Virus record (IMG/VR): IMGVR_UViG_3300045973_000349 | Span: 1-28,920 of that record | Reading direction: 5' to 3' (one strand) | Length of the DNA stretch: 28,920 nucleotides | Source: a virus | Part shown: one piece after another, positions 15,044-22,922 of the stretch | Layout of the letters: every line of letters starts with the position of its first letter | How positions within the stretch are numbered: position 1 is the stretch's first letter | The notes under the pieces: model-generated | What the model was told of the DNA's origin: nothing | Databases searched by the model: none | What the model saw: only the letters and a program-made list of their open reading frames with translations | Made by a program: the position numbers and the translations under genes

Positions 15044-15628
15044 CTATTTTGCCGCTTTCACTACTGCCGACAAATGCGCAGCATCGCTTGGAACAATTGG
15101 CATCCCCGTTGGAATTCCCATATTTCCCAAGTGCTGATGTTCATTAAAAAATGTCTGAAAGGTTTCGCCGTTTAAAACTTTTTCCAATGCCCCAGAACCA
15201 AGTTCGACAGTTGACGCGTTGACGGTAACGTCTGGCGCATTCACAACGACTTTCGTCGGCGCATTGATTGTCAAAGTGCCATCAGCCCCAAGGGTGATTT
15301 TTACTTTCACAGTATTTCCACTTGAGTCCGTTGAATAAAGAATCGTTTCACCAGGACCAGAAGGCGAGGGACGCTTCGCGTGCTGAAGAGCAACTATTAT
15401 GTTTGCATATCCAGACCCAAAGAGTGATTGAAAGAATCCAGTCACACCTTTTGGGATGCCTGAAATAAATCCAAATGGTGAAGCAAGATCAAACCTGTCA
15501 TCGTATCCGTCAGGGAAAAGATTATCCATTGAGGCTTTAGTCCCAGACTGATCAACGATCTTGCCAGGCTTTAGAGGCTTTACGATTGAAAGTATGAATG
15601 ACCTAAGCCATGTTTTGTCTATGTTCAT
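15044..15628 (-). CDS. Baseplate spike protein (Mu gp45-like)
   Basis: A 194-residue protein whose ATG (15628) overlaps the previous TGA. Position after the hub gene and the layout match Mu gp45: N-terminal region with a beta barrel (PFGFISGIPKGVTGFFQSLF, IIVALQHAKRPSPSGPGETI), then repetitive short strands that would form a beta-helix (NTVKVKITLGADGTLTINAP, TKVVVNAPDVTVNASTVELG). Near the C-terminus is an H-x-H pair (NEHQHLGNMG, His164 and His166), the type of motif that binds an iron ion at the tip of P2/phi92-like spikes. The trimeric spike pierces the outer membrane on contraction. Metal binding is inferred. Confidence 0.8.
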   Translation of the reverse strand: MNIDKTWLRSFILSIVKPLKPGKIVDQSGTKASMDNLFPDGYDDRFDLASPFGFISGIPKGVTGFFQSLFGSGYANIIVALQHAKRPSPSGPGETILYSTDSSGNTVKVKITLGADGTLTINAPTKVVVNAPDVTVNASTVELGSGALEKVLNGETFQTFFNEHQHLGNMGIPTGMPIVPSDAAHLSAVVKAAK

Positions 15629-16797
15629 ATTAAACTATCCATTGGTATGAAACAGAGTTCGACATTGAGTTCATTTGCATCTTGCGTGTATCCGATTCCA
15701 ACGAGCCTCATGTACTCATTGATTTCGTTCGTGTAAGAATAGATTTTCCAAAGCTGGTTCACTTCATAAGGAATCGTGTCACCTGTTTTAGTTAAATAAA
15801 AAGGCCTGTGAGTTTGAATCACGACTTGAGTTAAATTCTGATTACTCTTTCGCAATATGCTTTTTGCCAGCGCATCACGCTTCTGATCAACACCAATTGT
15901 CCCGCCAGTGGTGACCAAAGTGTCTGTCTGAAATGTTCTGATCTCTGGTTGAAATATCTGCCGAGCTTTTCTATTGGAATTGAATACGGCGTTCGAAGGT
16001 GTTGAGTAGTAATCAATATTATTTTCACCGCCCGCGTATTGTATTTTCACTTCAGAAAAAACTTTCGAATAGTTTTCTCTCAAGACAAAACGCTTTACGT
16101 TCTGGTCGGTGTCTTCACTTAGAGTGTATCCCATTTTGTTTGCGTTCAAAAACTTTAAGTCAGGCTCTTCACCTCGACCCCAAACAACAACACTCCCTTT
16201 TCTGTGTTGATAAACAATATTCATTACCTCTTCATAGGATTGTTGAACTACGGGTGCGATCTTGGCGTCAGATAGGTTTTGAATATTAAGTGGAGTCTTT
16301 GAAGCTCCATGATCAAGAACGAGTTGAGTCCTATTATTGAAGCGTAAATATTCAGCAAGGTATGTGTCTTGCTTTTGTCCGTCAGTCTTATATTCCTGTT
16401 TTATGACCTCTGTAAGAAAATTTAAGGTTGAGGTCTGGTTGAATGTTTTTGCTTTTAAAAACGGCAGTGAAAAGAACTGGCCTAGAAAATCTCGACCGTT
16501 TGCTTGAAATTTAAGCGCAGAGCTATTCGTCTCTTTCACGAAGTCTTCAATATACCCGCATGAGATTTGAAACTTTGTTTTTGTATTTGGCAGATAAAAA
16601 TAGAACTCAACAAAATCATGTGAGTGAAGCTCAATCTCTTCGCCGAACCTGAATGAGATTTCGAAATCAAAAGAGTCTGTGAGAGATCGAATGTCCTTAT
16701 TGACGGTGATTCTATTTTGCACAGGAACAGAAGTAATTCTCTTTCCCTTCCTGCGATTGATAAAATCTGCTCTGATGACCGCCTTAAAATCACTCAT
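15625..16797 (-). CDS. Baseplate hub protein, Mu gpP (gp44)-like
   Basis: A 390-residue protein starting at ATG 16797, overlapping the gpN-like gene stop. The sequence begins with the hub-type pattern KAVIRADFINRRKGKRITSV, FDFEISFRFGEEIELHSHDF, YFYLPNTKTKFQISCGYIED, followed by ANGRDFLGQFFSLPF (a motif of T4 gp27/Mu gpP/P2 gpD-like hubs). The middle (PLNIQNLSDAKIAPVVQQSY) and end (VIQTHRPFYLTKTGDTIPYE, VGIGYTQDANELNVELCF) also fit the family. The trimer joins tail tube to spike. Order N-P-45 as in Mu. Good confidence. Confidence 0.85.
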   Translation of the reverse strand: MSDFKAVIRADFINRRKGKRITSVPVQNRITVNKDIRSLTDSFDFEISFRFGEEIELHSHDFVEFYFYLPNTKTKFQISCGYIEDFVKETNSSALKFQANGRDFLGQFFSLPFLKAKTFNQTSTLNFLTEVIKQEYKTDGQKQDTYLAEYLRFNNRTQLVLDHGASKTPLNIQNLSDAKIAPVVQQSYEEVMNIVYQHRKGSVVVWGRGEEPDLKFLNANKMGYTLSEDTDQNVKRFVLRENYSKVFSEVKIQYAGGENNIDYYSTPSNAVFNSNRKARQIFQPEIRTFQTDTLVTTGGTIGVDQKRDALAKSILRKSNQNLTQVVIQTHRPFYLTKTGDTIPYEVNQLWKIYSYTNEINEYMRLVGIGYTQDANELNVELCFIPMDSLI

Positions 16798-18002
16798 ATA
16801 TTAAGAACCGTATATGGTGGGATGTCTAGAATATCATCTAAGTCTGGATTTAACTCATGGACTGATTCAAGCATGTCAATGCTAAGGCTATTCTGAAACA
16901 GAACTTCTAATAGCGAGGTTTCAGTCTGTGTCATGACCGTTCTAGATGCTGACGTTTTCATGATCGCTATTAAATCAATCATTGAGTTTTCTAAAGTAAT
17001 TGACGAGGCTGTGAAGTCATTCGTTGCCCCTTGAGTTTTTGATTCAATGCTTGCGCGGTTTGCTTGAAGTGCTGCAACTTTAATCTGCAAAGCTTCAACG
17101 CCTTCAGGGAATGATCCGATTTGTTGAACCGGAGGCGTGGTCACTTGAATTGTTGAAACGCCTGCAACAACCGTTGTGCTCACCACATCGGGAGCAACGA
17201 AGTCGATTGCGCCAACGCCTGTGTTGTATCTCGTTGGGGCCGCAGCACTTAAGCCTAAAGATAAGGCATCAGCAAGGGTCGTAATACCTGCCGCGATACC
17301 CTGAACAGCTGCGAGGTCAGTCTTTGCTGTTTGAACGGCATTTAAAATGCTCTGGCGGGCGTTCCTGCCGACATTTAAAACATTGTTGATCGACGTGAGC
17401 GTGTTAACTATCGCGCTCTGTGCAGCCGTTAACGCGGCAATTGATGAGTTAAGGCTTAATGTGCTCGTTGCTTTAGCAGCGTTTGCTGCAACCAATGCCG
17501 CTTGATCAAAGATCGTTGGCAATGCTGGTGTATTATTTTTTTCCTGGATTGCTTTGTTTGCGTTTGCAATAGCTTGATACTGACTCGGCAATACTGCCGT
17601 CGTGTTGTCCTCAATCCAACTCACTGTCATCGATGTTGAAGACCCGTCTGCTGCAGAAGACTTGCGTGAGCTTTTTTGGAACTTCGCCCATATCGCATTC
17701 TCAACGTCAGGCAAAATCAAGATCCCTGACTTACCGTCATTTAGAATGTCCTCAAATTGTTTTAAATAAGGTAAATAATCAGGTGCGTTCGGTGTTGAAA
17801 AGAAAACCACTGTCGCTGAGTACGTTCTAGCCTTGCGACCGAAGTCCTCAACGTCAGCCCCATCGATCAACGCTTTTTCAGAAACCTGCAGACGACGTTC
17901 AACGTCTTCACTTTGATCTGTGACACCAAATGGAAGTCCCATTGCTGTGGCCGTGTGAAACGCAACACCCTTATAAATTCCTGCCGTAATATTCCATGTC
18001 AT
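16794..18002 (-). CDS. DNA circularisation / tail protein, Mu gpN-like
   Basis: A 402-residue protein starting at ATG 18002, overlapping the TAA of the tape measure gene (TAATG). The first ~110 residues carry the DNA_circ_N-type pattern (PFGVTDQSEDVERRLQVSEK, DVEDFGRKARTYSATVVFFS, ILNDGKSGILILPDVENAIW). The rest is mostly helical with Ala/Thr-rich stretches and an end PDLDDILDIPPYTVLNI that resembles LysM-like 'YTV' endings. In Mu gpN is a tail/baseplate protein needed for tail assembly; the 'DNA circularisation' name comes from related proteins. Order between tape measure and hub agrees. Confidence 0.8.
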   Translation of the reverse strand: MTWNITAGIYKGVAFHTATAMGLPFGVTDQSEDVERRLQVSEKALIDGADVEDFGRKARTYSATVVFFSTPNAPDYLPYLKQFEDILNDGKSGILILPDVENAIWAKFQKSSRKSSAADGSSTSMTVSWIEDNTTAVLPSQYQAIANANKAIQEKNNTPALPTIFDQAALVAANAAKATSTLSLNSSIAALTAAQSAIVNTLTSINNVLNVGRNARQSILNAVQTAKTDLAAVQGIAAGITTLADALSLGLSAAAPTRYNTGVGAIDFVAPDVVSTTVVAGVSTIQVTTPPVQQIGSFPEGVEALQIKVAALQANRASIESKTQGATNDFTASSITLENSMIDLIAIMKTSASRTVMTQTETSLLEVLFQNSLSIDMLESVHELNPDLDDILDIPPYTVLNI

Positions 18003-19876
18003 TAGTAAGTCCTCGCGCTTCGTGCATTGTCAGTTGACTTCGGTCTTGCGGAGAATTGAGGGTCTTTAGAATCAACCTCAACCATGACTTTATAAATCCC
18101 GTGGGCTGTTCCAAGCGTTGCGCCAACACCTGCTCCAATTGCCGTTCCGATTCCCGGAATAATTGACCCAAGCATGGCTCCCGTCGCTGCGCCCTCTAAA
18201 GCCTCACCGCCAACATTCGCTGCTCGACCCCAGTTTTCATGTCCATGCTCTGTTAACTTATCACCAGCGTAATCAACACCCATGCCAGCAAGGCCAACAA
18301 GTCCGGCTTTGCCCATGAACTTACCCTTGCCTGCAAAAACGCCAGCCTTACCCGCAACGGTTTTTGTAATATCACCGCCCATCATATCTTTAAGGGCACC
18401 CATCGCCATGTTTTGGTCTTTTCCCATATCAGAGGCATTGACGACATAAACGGGGGTCACACCCATCTGCTTAAGTGCGGAACCAATCCCAACGCTCTTG
18501 ATTAGCTCCGTTGTATTAGCAACGCCTTTTTTTCCAAGTAGAGAGCTAATTAATTTTCCGCCGCCAGCAAGTGTTCCAAGTGCTCCGAGAGTCAACAATG
18601 GGTGATCTATGACAGCACTTCCGATTGCGTTCTTTGTTCCGCCATAAAGACCGCCTGCTGCTTTGCCAAAATTCCCGCTAAGTAAATTTGAAAGTGGAGC
18701 CTCAAAGCCTCTGAAAATATCTGCAAAGCCTCCAACTAAAGTGGTCTCAAGTTTCTGATAACTTGCTTTTAAGTTATTACCAGCAACTTTTGCACTGTCT
18801 CCAAGAGTTGTTTGATCTTTGATAGTCTCATCCATGACTCGATTCATTTTTTCAAACTGACGAATCATGTTGAACATGCCTTCGGCCTCTTTATCGCCAA
18901 GGCCAGACATTTGTTTAAATATTGCAAGGTTTGTATTCTCATCTTTTCCAAGATGAGTGAGACCATTTGCTTGACTTGAACCAAGCGCAGAAAGGTTAAG
19001 CTTCCCGCCTTGCATAAGTTGACCGCCAAGAACGCCGTTAAGCTGACTCAACATTCCCTGTCCATTAGAACCAAGCATCCCCTGAACAGCATCGATCCCA
19101 TGAATGCCCGTCTGACTTGCGCCAGAAAGTAAACCCACTATTTGTTTTTGCGATAGTCCTGAAAGCTTCACTGCGTTTTGATCAAGCCCACTCATTGCAC
19201 CCATGGCCTTGTCAATTGAGCCCATATCTGCGCCATGATTAGTTAAAAGATTTGCTGAGTTTAAAACATCATTCACATTTGCATTTGTGAACTCCTTACC
19301 CTGACCTCGTATCACGTTTTTCAACATGTCAGTGACACCCTTGGAATTTCCGCCATTCATCATTGTGGCGTTTCCAATTGCATCCATGAATTTCAAAACC
19401 TCTTCAGGGTTTGCGACTTGAGACATTTCATCAAAAGCCGAGGTCATCTGAGCTAGATTTGTTTTTGTACTTATAGAAGTTTTTGTGATTGATTCTCGCC
19501 ACTTGTCCATTTGAGAAGTAGTGGCACCAAGACGTGCTTGAATCTTTGCAAACGTCTCTGATGCGTCCATTGCCATAGCAACTGCATCTTTTGCCGCTTT
19601 ATTTAAAGCCTCACCGCCGAAGCCTAGAGTTGCCGCTTTGATTCCAGTTGATAAGTTGTCTTTAATATTCGAGCCAGCTTTTTTTAAAGTGTCGCCGACT
19701 TCTTTTCCCCACTGCTTCCACTGCTTTTCATTTTGATTAATTACTTTAGAACTGTTGGTGAGATCTTTATTCATCTCATCAGTTGCAGACTTAAGTTCTT
19801 TATTCGCTTTTTTTACGTTGTCAGAATATTCCTTAATATCAAGCGAGACTTTTTGTTTGATTTCGTTGACTGACAT
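18002..19876 (-). CDS. Tail tape measure protein
   Basis: A 624-residue protein starting at ATG 19876, immediately after the -1-frame stop of the chaperone extension. The N-terminal ~75 residues are charged coiled coil (SLDIKEYSDNVKKANKELKS), followed by a TMP-like region (ALNKAAKDAVAMAMDASETF, KIQARLGATTSQMD). Glycine/alanine-rich hydrophobic segments lie in the middle and C-terminal parts (PLLTLGALGTLAGGGKLISS; MLGSIIPGIGTAIGAGVGAT), as usual for tape measures that insert in the host inner membrane. Using the common rule of about 0.15 nm per residue, the tail would be near 90-95 nm; that is inference. No peptidase domain seen. Confidence 0.85.
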   Translation of the reverse strand: MSVNEIKQKVSLDIKEYSDNVKKANKELKSATDEMNKDLTNSSKVINQNEKQWKQWGKEVGDTLKKAGSNIKDNLSTGIKAATLGFGGEALNKAAKDAVAMAMDASETFAKIQARLGATTSQMDKWRESITKTSISTKTNLAQMTSAFDEMSQVANPEEVLKFMDAIGNATMMNGGNSKGVTDMLKNVIRGQGKEFTNANVNDVLNSANLLTNHGADMGSIDKAMGAMSGLDQNAVKLSGLSQKQIVGLLSGASQTGIHGIDAVQGMLGSNGQGMLSQLNGVLGGQLMQGGKLNLSALGSSQANGLTHLGKDENTNLAIFKQMSGLGDKEAEGMFNMIRQFEKMNRVMDETIKDQTTLGDSAKVAGNNLKASYQKLETTLVGGFADIFRGFEAPLSNLLSGNFGKAAGGLYGGTKNAIGSAVIDHPLLTLGALGTLAGGGKLISSLLGKKGVANTTELIKSVGIGSALKQMGVTPVYVVNASDMGKDQNMAMGALKDMMGGDITKTVAGKAGVFAGKGKFMGKAGLVGLAGMGVDYAGDKLTEHGHENWGRAANVGGEALEGAATGAMLGSIIPGIGTAIGAGVGATLGTAHGIYKVMVEVDSKDPQFSARPKSTDNARSARTY

Positions 19877-20448
19877 TTAGATCCTTCCATGAACCTCATC
19901 GCCAAAGGCTAACCTCATGATTGCGTACCAAGTTCGTTGGCCGTCTGTGATGTCGCTATGCTCGTCAAATATAATTTTCCAATCGCCGCCAGTTGATAAC
20001 CAAAATAGTTTTTCACTGAACTCGGACCCTTTTTTTTTACCTCTTCAACGATTTGCAAAATCTCTTGAGGCGATAGGTCCTGAATATTTGGGTTGATTGT
20101 ATGATTTAAAGTTACATACTGATCATAAAGATCAGTAAGCTCACGCTCTCGAAGCTCTTCAAAGAATCTGTCAGGCAAACCAGCAGCATCAATCGTCGTC
20201 GATGCTTTTAAGATTCCCTTCATTACGTTGATAGATTCCCAAATCTCTTTTTTCAAACCTTGAGGGTTGTCTTTAATAGATTTTTGATTTGCTTTTGCAA
20301 CAACAAGAGCCTCTTCTGTGGCAGAAAGCAGGCGGCACGGGACCTTAAGTTCGCCTAGGCCAATCTCAAGAACCTGAGAATTTCCTCTGCGAAGCTTTTC
20401 TAAAAGGTCCTCAGCCGTCGTAATTTTATCAACATCAACTGACGCCAT
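19877..20448 (-). CDS. Tail assembly chaperone, predicted -1 frameshift (GT-type) product
   Basis: If ribosomes slip back one base in the A9 run (20030-20038), after Lys140 the reading frame continues 50 residues: GSEFSEKLFWLSTGGDWKII, then FDEHSDITDGQRTWYAIMRL and AFGDEVHGRI, stopping at TAA 19877-19879, directly against the tape-measure ATG (19876). The extension fills the whole gap and its Trp-containing helical character looks like the T parts of other tail chaperone pairs. In lambda (G/GT) and Mu-like phages the same arrangement gives a minority long product that binds the tube protein. Predicted fusion length 190 residues. I infer this from frame geometry; no expression data. Confidence 0.75.
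19915..20448 (-). CDS. Tail assembly chaperone (gp41/gpG-like), short product
   Basis: A 177-residue protein starting at ATG 20448 after AGGA. It lies between tail tube and tape measure, the canonical place for the tail assembly chaperone. Mostly helical (TTAEDLLEKLRRGN, RFFEELRERELTDLYDQYVT, QDLSPQEILQIVEEV). The acidic/helical nature and the preserved A9 run at codons 137-140 fit the G-type chaperone that binds the tape measure during tail assembly and is absent from finished virions. Frame 0 continues 37 residues past the slippery run and stops at TGA 19915-19917. See the separate entry for the longer -1 product. Confidence 0.8.
   Translation of the reverse strand: MASVDVDKITTAEDLLEKLRRGNSQVLEIGLGELKVPCRLLSATEEALVVAKANQKSIKDNPQGLKKEIWESINVMKGILKASTTIDAAGLPDRFFEELRERELTDLYDQYVTLNHTINPNIQDLSPQEILQIVEEVKKKGPSSVKNYFGYQLAAIGKLYLTSIATSQTANELGTQS
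20029..20040 (-). promoter_or_regulatory. Slippery site for -1 ribosomal frameshift
   Basis: On the coding strand the site reads GTA AAA AAA AAG in frame 0, an A9 homopolymer with an A-AAA-AAG heptamer. The G-rich bases after it (GGGTCC) and a short imperfect stem-loop possible between CAGTGA and TCAACTG about 13-40 bases downstream could stimulate slippage, though the stem is weak. The -1 frame is open for 50 codons beyond the site. Confidence 0.7.
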
Positions 20449-20451
20449 TTA

Positions 20452-20865
20452 TTAGAATCCTACTATCGCGTTTACCGCTGCGCCGGATTCATTGATTGCG
20501 TCTAGAGCTTCAAAGTTTATAGTCTTCGATGCTTCACCAACTGAACCAGAATAATCTTGAGTAGTTTGCACAAGACCTCTTAAAGTCCAACGCTCACCGC
20601 TTGAGCCAAGAGTACAAACGATGTCAACTGGCTGTCCGTAAAGGAATGACAAGTCAATCTCTGCCTTTGTATCTGGCACATCAAGTTCCATAGAACCTGT
20701 AATTTTTCTGTTTCCTTTTTTCCATCCTACAGATCTGTGATCTCTAGACATTGTATCAACGCGAGTGACTGCGTCGTCGATTGTCCATTTCACAGACTTA
20801 AGGTTTGCTTTTTCTGTTCCATTGATCGTGACAAATGCACGGTCACTATAAAAAGTAGTTGCCAT
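20452..20865 (-). CDS. Tail tube protein (Mu gpM-like)
   Basis: A 137-residue protein starting at ATG 20865, seven bases after AAGGAG. The position after the sheath and the beta-rich sequence with tube-type features (AFVTINGTEKANLKSVKWTI, RDHRSVGWKKGNRKITGSME, LDVPDTKAEIDLSFLYGQPV, RGLVQTTQDYSGSVGEASKT) match Mu gpM-type tube subunits that stack as rings inside the sheath. Small size and low complexity of domains agree. Its mRNA leader (20866-20914) carries a hairpin and a 27-base sequence shared with the leader of the major capsid gene, which suits a high-copy virion protein. Confidence 0.85.
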   Translation of the reverse strand: MATTFYSDRAFVTINGTEKANLKSVKWTIDDAVTRVDTMSRDHRSVGWKKGNRKITGSMELDVPDTKAEIDLSFLYGQPVDIVCTLGSSGERWTLRGLVQTTQDYSGSVGEASKTINFEALDAINESGAAVNAIVGF

Positions 20866-20879
20866 TATAAAACTCCTTG

Positions 20880-20895
20880 GCCCCTGTTCTGGGGC
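20880..20895 (-). promoter_or_regulatory. Leader hairpin before tail tube gene
   Basis: The transcript reads GCCCC AGAACA GGGGC: a five-pair all-GC stem with a six-base loop, ending one base before the AAGGAG ribosome site of the tail tube gene. There is no following U run, so it is not a standard terminator. The same stem, with a slightly different loop, stands in front of the major capsid gene at 25341-25357. Confidence 0.7.
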
Positions 20896-20917
20896 AAAAG
20901 TTGTTAGTTAAAATTTA
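20891..20917 (-). repeat. 27-base leader repeat, copy 1 (before tail tube)
   Basis: Exact 27-base match to 25353-25379; on the transcript it runs from the sheath stop codon (TAA) through TTTTAACTAACAACTTTTG into GCCCC, the 5' arm of the hairpin. The first three bases are part of the sheath stop. Apart from hairpin and ribosome site, this is the only conserved non-coding block noticed in the window. Confidence 0.85.
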
Positions 20918-22111
20918 TAAACCAGTTCCATCAAATTGCGTTGTTCCTGTGATCGCGATTCCGATGTTCGCAAGCACTGGGATCACGTTCATTGGAACGC
21001 TGTACACTGCTGCATTTCTGTTTCCTGGTAATTGGTTCACTGTGAATTGATCAGCAAACTTAGAAACGAACTGCAACATTCCGATTGACTCCATGTCTTT
21101 ACACGCAGAGATCAACTCAGACTTAAGCGCAAGCAAGACTTGAATCGAAGCTTTCGCTTGGCGATAACGAGGTTGCATTGCGATGTTGTAGAAAACTTTT
21201 CGGCAGTAATATAAAACTTGCCAGTCTTGCAAATCGTAATAAGCAATGTCTTGAATGCTTGACACAACTCTTGAAGCTGTAATCGCACGAGAGATTGCAA
21301 CCATTCCGCTTGGCAATACTTGAAGAGGAACAAGGCCCGCAGATAGTCCAAGTGCGACAGTTCCTGCATCGCCTGGTGTGTGCCAGTCAGCGTGTGAAGA
21401 CGGAGCAACAAGACCGCCAACAGATACACCGTTCAATGAATTGAATGGTACACCCATGCATGCACTGATTGCCGCCATTGCTGCAGAGACTTGATGAACG
21501 CTGTTTGCTGGTGTTGTCGCTGTATCACGAAGCCATGGCAATACAAGGTTTGAACTTGCTGCTGCAACACCCACAGGTGTGGCACTTGAAGTTTGCAAAA
21601 TTGTTGCTGCAAAACCGAATGAACCGAACTGACCATTGTCACCACGATCACTTGAAGAAATTGCAGTCATGAAACTTGATAAAGCCGTCAACGCAGCTGA
21701 ATCATCAGCCGCATAAGGGATTGCCATGTAAGGCGCTGGCATTGCTAAGAAGTTTGCAAGGAAAGCCGACAGAGTCGAACTTGCCGCAGCGTTTGCCATT
21801 GGATAAACTTTGATTGGCGGATAAACTTTATTTTGAAGGCTTGAGTAAAGAACGGCCTTGATTGCCGCAACAACCATTTCGCCGATCTCAGACCCTGCAC
21901 CGAAATATCCGTCGCACTCAGTTTGAGCAGCAACTGGATCACCATAGTTATTGATGATTGTTGGCGCGCCAACTGCAACAGTTCCGCCAGCAGCAGCAAC
22001 TCGTCCAACTAAAATAAGTTGATTGTCCGCACCTGCTAAACCGCTCACCGCAGTTGCAACAGATACTTTCACGCTTGGGTTTCTTGTAAAATTAAAAACA
22101 GGTATAGACAT
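20915..22111 (-). CDS. Contractile tail sheath protein (Mu gpL-like)
   Basis: A 398-residue protein starting at ATG 22111. It shows the layout of Mu gpL-type sheaths: a short N-terminal strand used for neighbour-subunit exchange (SIPVFNFTRNPSVKVSVATA), the PTIINNYGDP region, a variable outer domain (50s-250s), then a conserved inner C-terminal half (ISRAITASRVVSSIQDIAYY, YYCRKVFYNIAMQPRYRQAK) ending GTTQFDGTGL. The presence of this gene shows that the tail is contractile. Followed by a 49-base leader of the tail tube gene. Confidence 0.9.
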   Translation of the reverse strand: MSIPVFNFTRNPSVKVSVATAVSGLAGADNQLILVGRVAAAGGTVAVGAPTIINNYGDPVAAQTECDGYFGAGSEIGEMVVAAIKAVLYSSLQNKVYPPIKVYPMANAAASSTLSAFLANFLAMPAPYMAIPYAADDSAALTALSSFMTAISSSDRGDNGQFGSFGFAATILQTSSATPVGVAAASSNLVLPWLRDTATTPANSVHQVSAAMAAISACMGVPFNSLNGVSVGGLVAPSSHADWHTPGDAGTVALGLSAGLVPLQVLPSGMVAISRAITASRVVSSIQDIAYYDLQDWQVLYYCRKVFYNIAMQPRYRQAKASIQVLLALKSELISACKDMESIGMLQFVSKFADQFTVNQLPGNRNAAVYSVPMNVIPVLANIGIAITGTTQFDGTGL

Positions 22112-22114
22112 GAG

Positions 22115-22303
22115 TTAATCCTTTACTTCTAGAACGTCGCCATCCTTTAGCGCGTTTGTTAGTTGAGCCATTGATTCAAATTTCATTTGCTTCGGATCAA
22201 GTTCAACTGGGTCTTTTCCAATGTGAATGATCGAGCCTTTATAAAATATCGGTAACAACTTGCCAGGTGCCGCCATTACCTTAATTGGTTTGTCCAGTAA
22301 CAC
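22115..22303 (-). CDS. Small DUF2635-like protein (Mu gp38 position)
   Basis: A 62-residue protein. Start is GTG 22303 inside the end of the preceding gene: a GAGGGGG site sits about seven bases upstream of it, while the later ATG (22276) has only a badly spaced AAGG. Sequence KPIKVMAAPGKLLPIF ... NALKDGDVLEVKD is similar in order to DUF2635 proteins (K-x-A-P-G-...-L-x-D-G-D-V) located directly before the sheath in Mu-like phages. Function in Mu is unknown. The order (terminator - gp38-like - sheath) is preserved here. Confidence 0.6.
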   Translation of the reverse strand: MLLDKPIKVMAAPGKLLPIFYKGSIIHIGKDPVELDPKQMKFESMAQLTNALKDGDVLEVKD

Positions 22304-22922
22304 TCATGACCCCCTCTGGTTGTAGAACTTGTCCTGTTGGTACATCTGTGACTTTCAATAAATACTCTGTGACAAATCCAATATCTGAATTGTCCAGTGG
22401 TGCGAGCGGATCGTATTGCGATTTCAAACGCACCAGCTGTAAGTCGAACTTAAACGGAATTGTCATCTGAATAGCGGGTGCTGAGATTCCATCAAATCTT
22501 GCAAGACCTTCATAATTAAATTGAGTGCCATAACCGAATTTAATCAGGCCAGGCACGTTTGAAAAAACATTCATGCGCCCACCCATGAACCGCTGAAACA
22601 GGGAACCCACTCTGCGCTTGGCATTGAAGTCACCGTCTAAGGTAATAGGTAAAACGATCAGCCCATCAAGTGAGCCTTCAAAATATGAATCACCGGAATT
22701 AAAAGTCTCTTGCTTCCATGTGAGTAGAAGTGCGGGCAAAATTGTTTCATTCATGTTTGGACGTTTTGCGTGAAAGATTCTCTCACCATTTACACCGAAC
22801 ATCGTTTGAAACACAGGCTCTGTAATAAGTTCTTGTTTAAAAGCCTCAAGTAAGTTTGAACCAAACAGAGGACCCGTGACTTGACTAAGTGGCAGATCAA
22901 CGCGTGCGTGCTGATTACTCAT
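22281..22922 (-). CDS. Putative tail terminator / gp37-like protein
   Basis: A 213-residue protein starting at ATG 22922, overlapping the previous TGA. It lies between the gpG-like gene and the gp38-like gene, the location of Mu gp37/gpK. The sequence (LLEAFKQELITEPVFQTMFG, RPNMNETILPALLLTWKQET, LDGLIVLPITLDGDFNAKRR, PAIQMTIPFKFDLQLVRLK) resembles terminator-type subunits in having an N-terminal helix and a mixed beta sheet, but it is longer than usual and I do not see a defining motif. Its proposed role is to end tail tube growth and join tail to head. Confidence 0.55.
   Translation of the reverse strand: MSNQHARVDLPLSQVTGPLFGSNLLEAFKQELITEPVFQTMFGVNGERIFHAKRPNMNETILPALLLTWKQETFNSGDSYFEGSLDGLIVLPITLDGDFNAKRRVGSLFQRFMGGRMNVFSNVPGLIKFGYGTQFNYEGLARFDGISAPAIQMTIPFKFDLQLVRLKSQYDPLAPLDNSDIGFVTEYLLKVTDVPTGQVLQPEGVMSVTGQTN

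Noticed and set aside
21112-22008. Overlapping minus-strand frames of 72-105 codons within the sheath gene
   Set aside because: Leu/Gln-rich shadow frames of the clearly coding sheath gene; no independent starts with a ribosome site.
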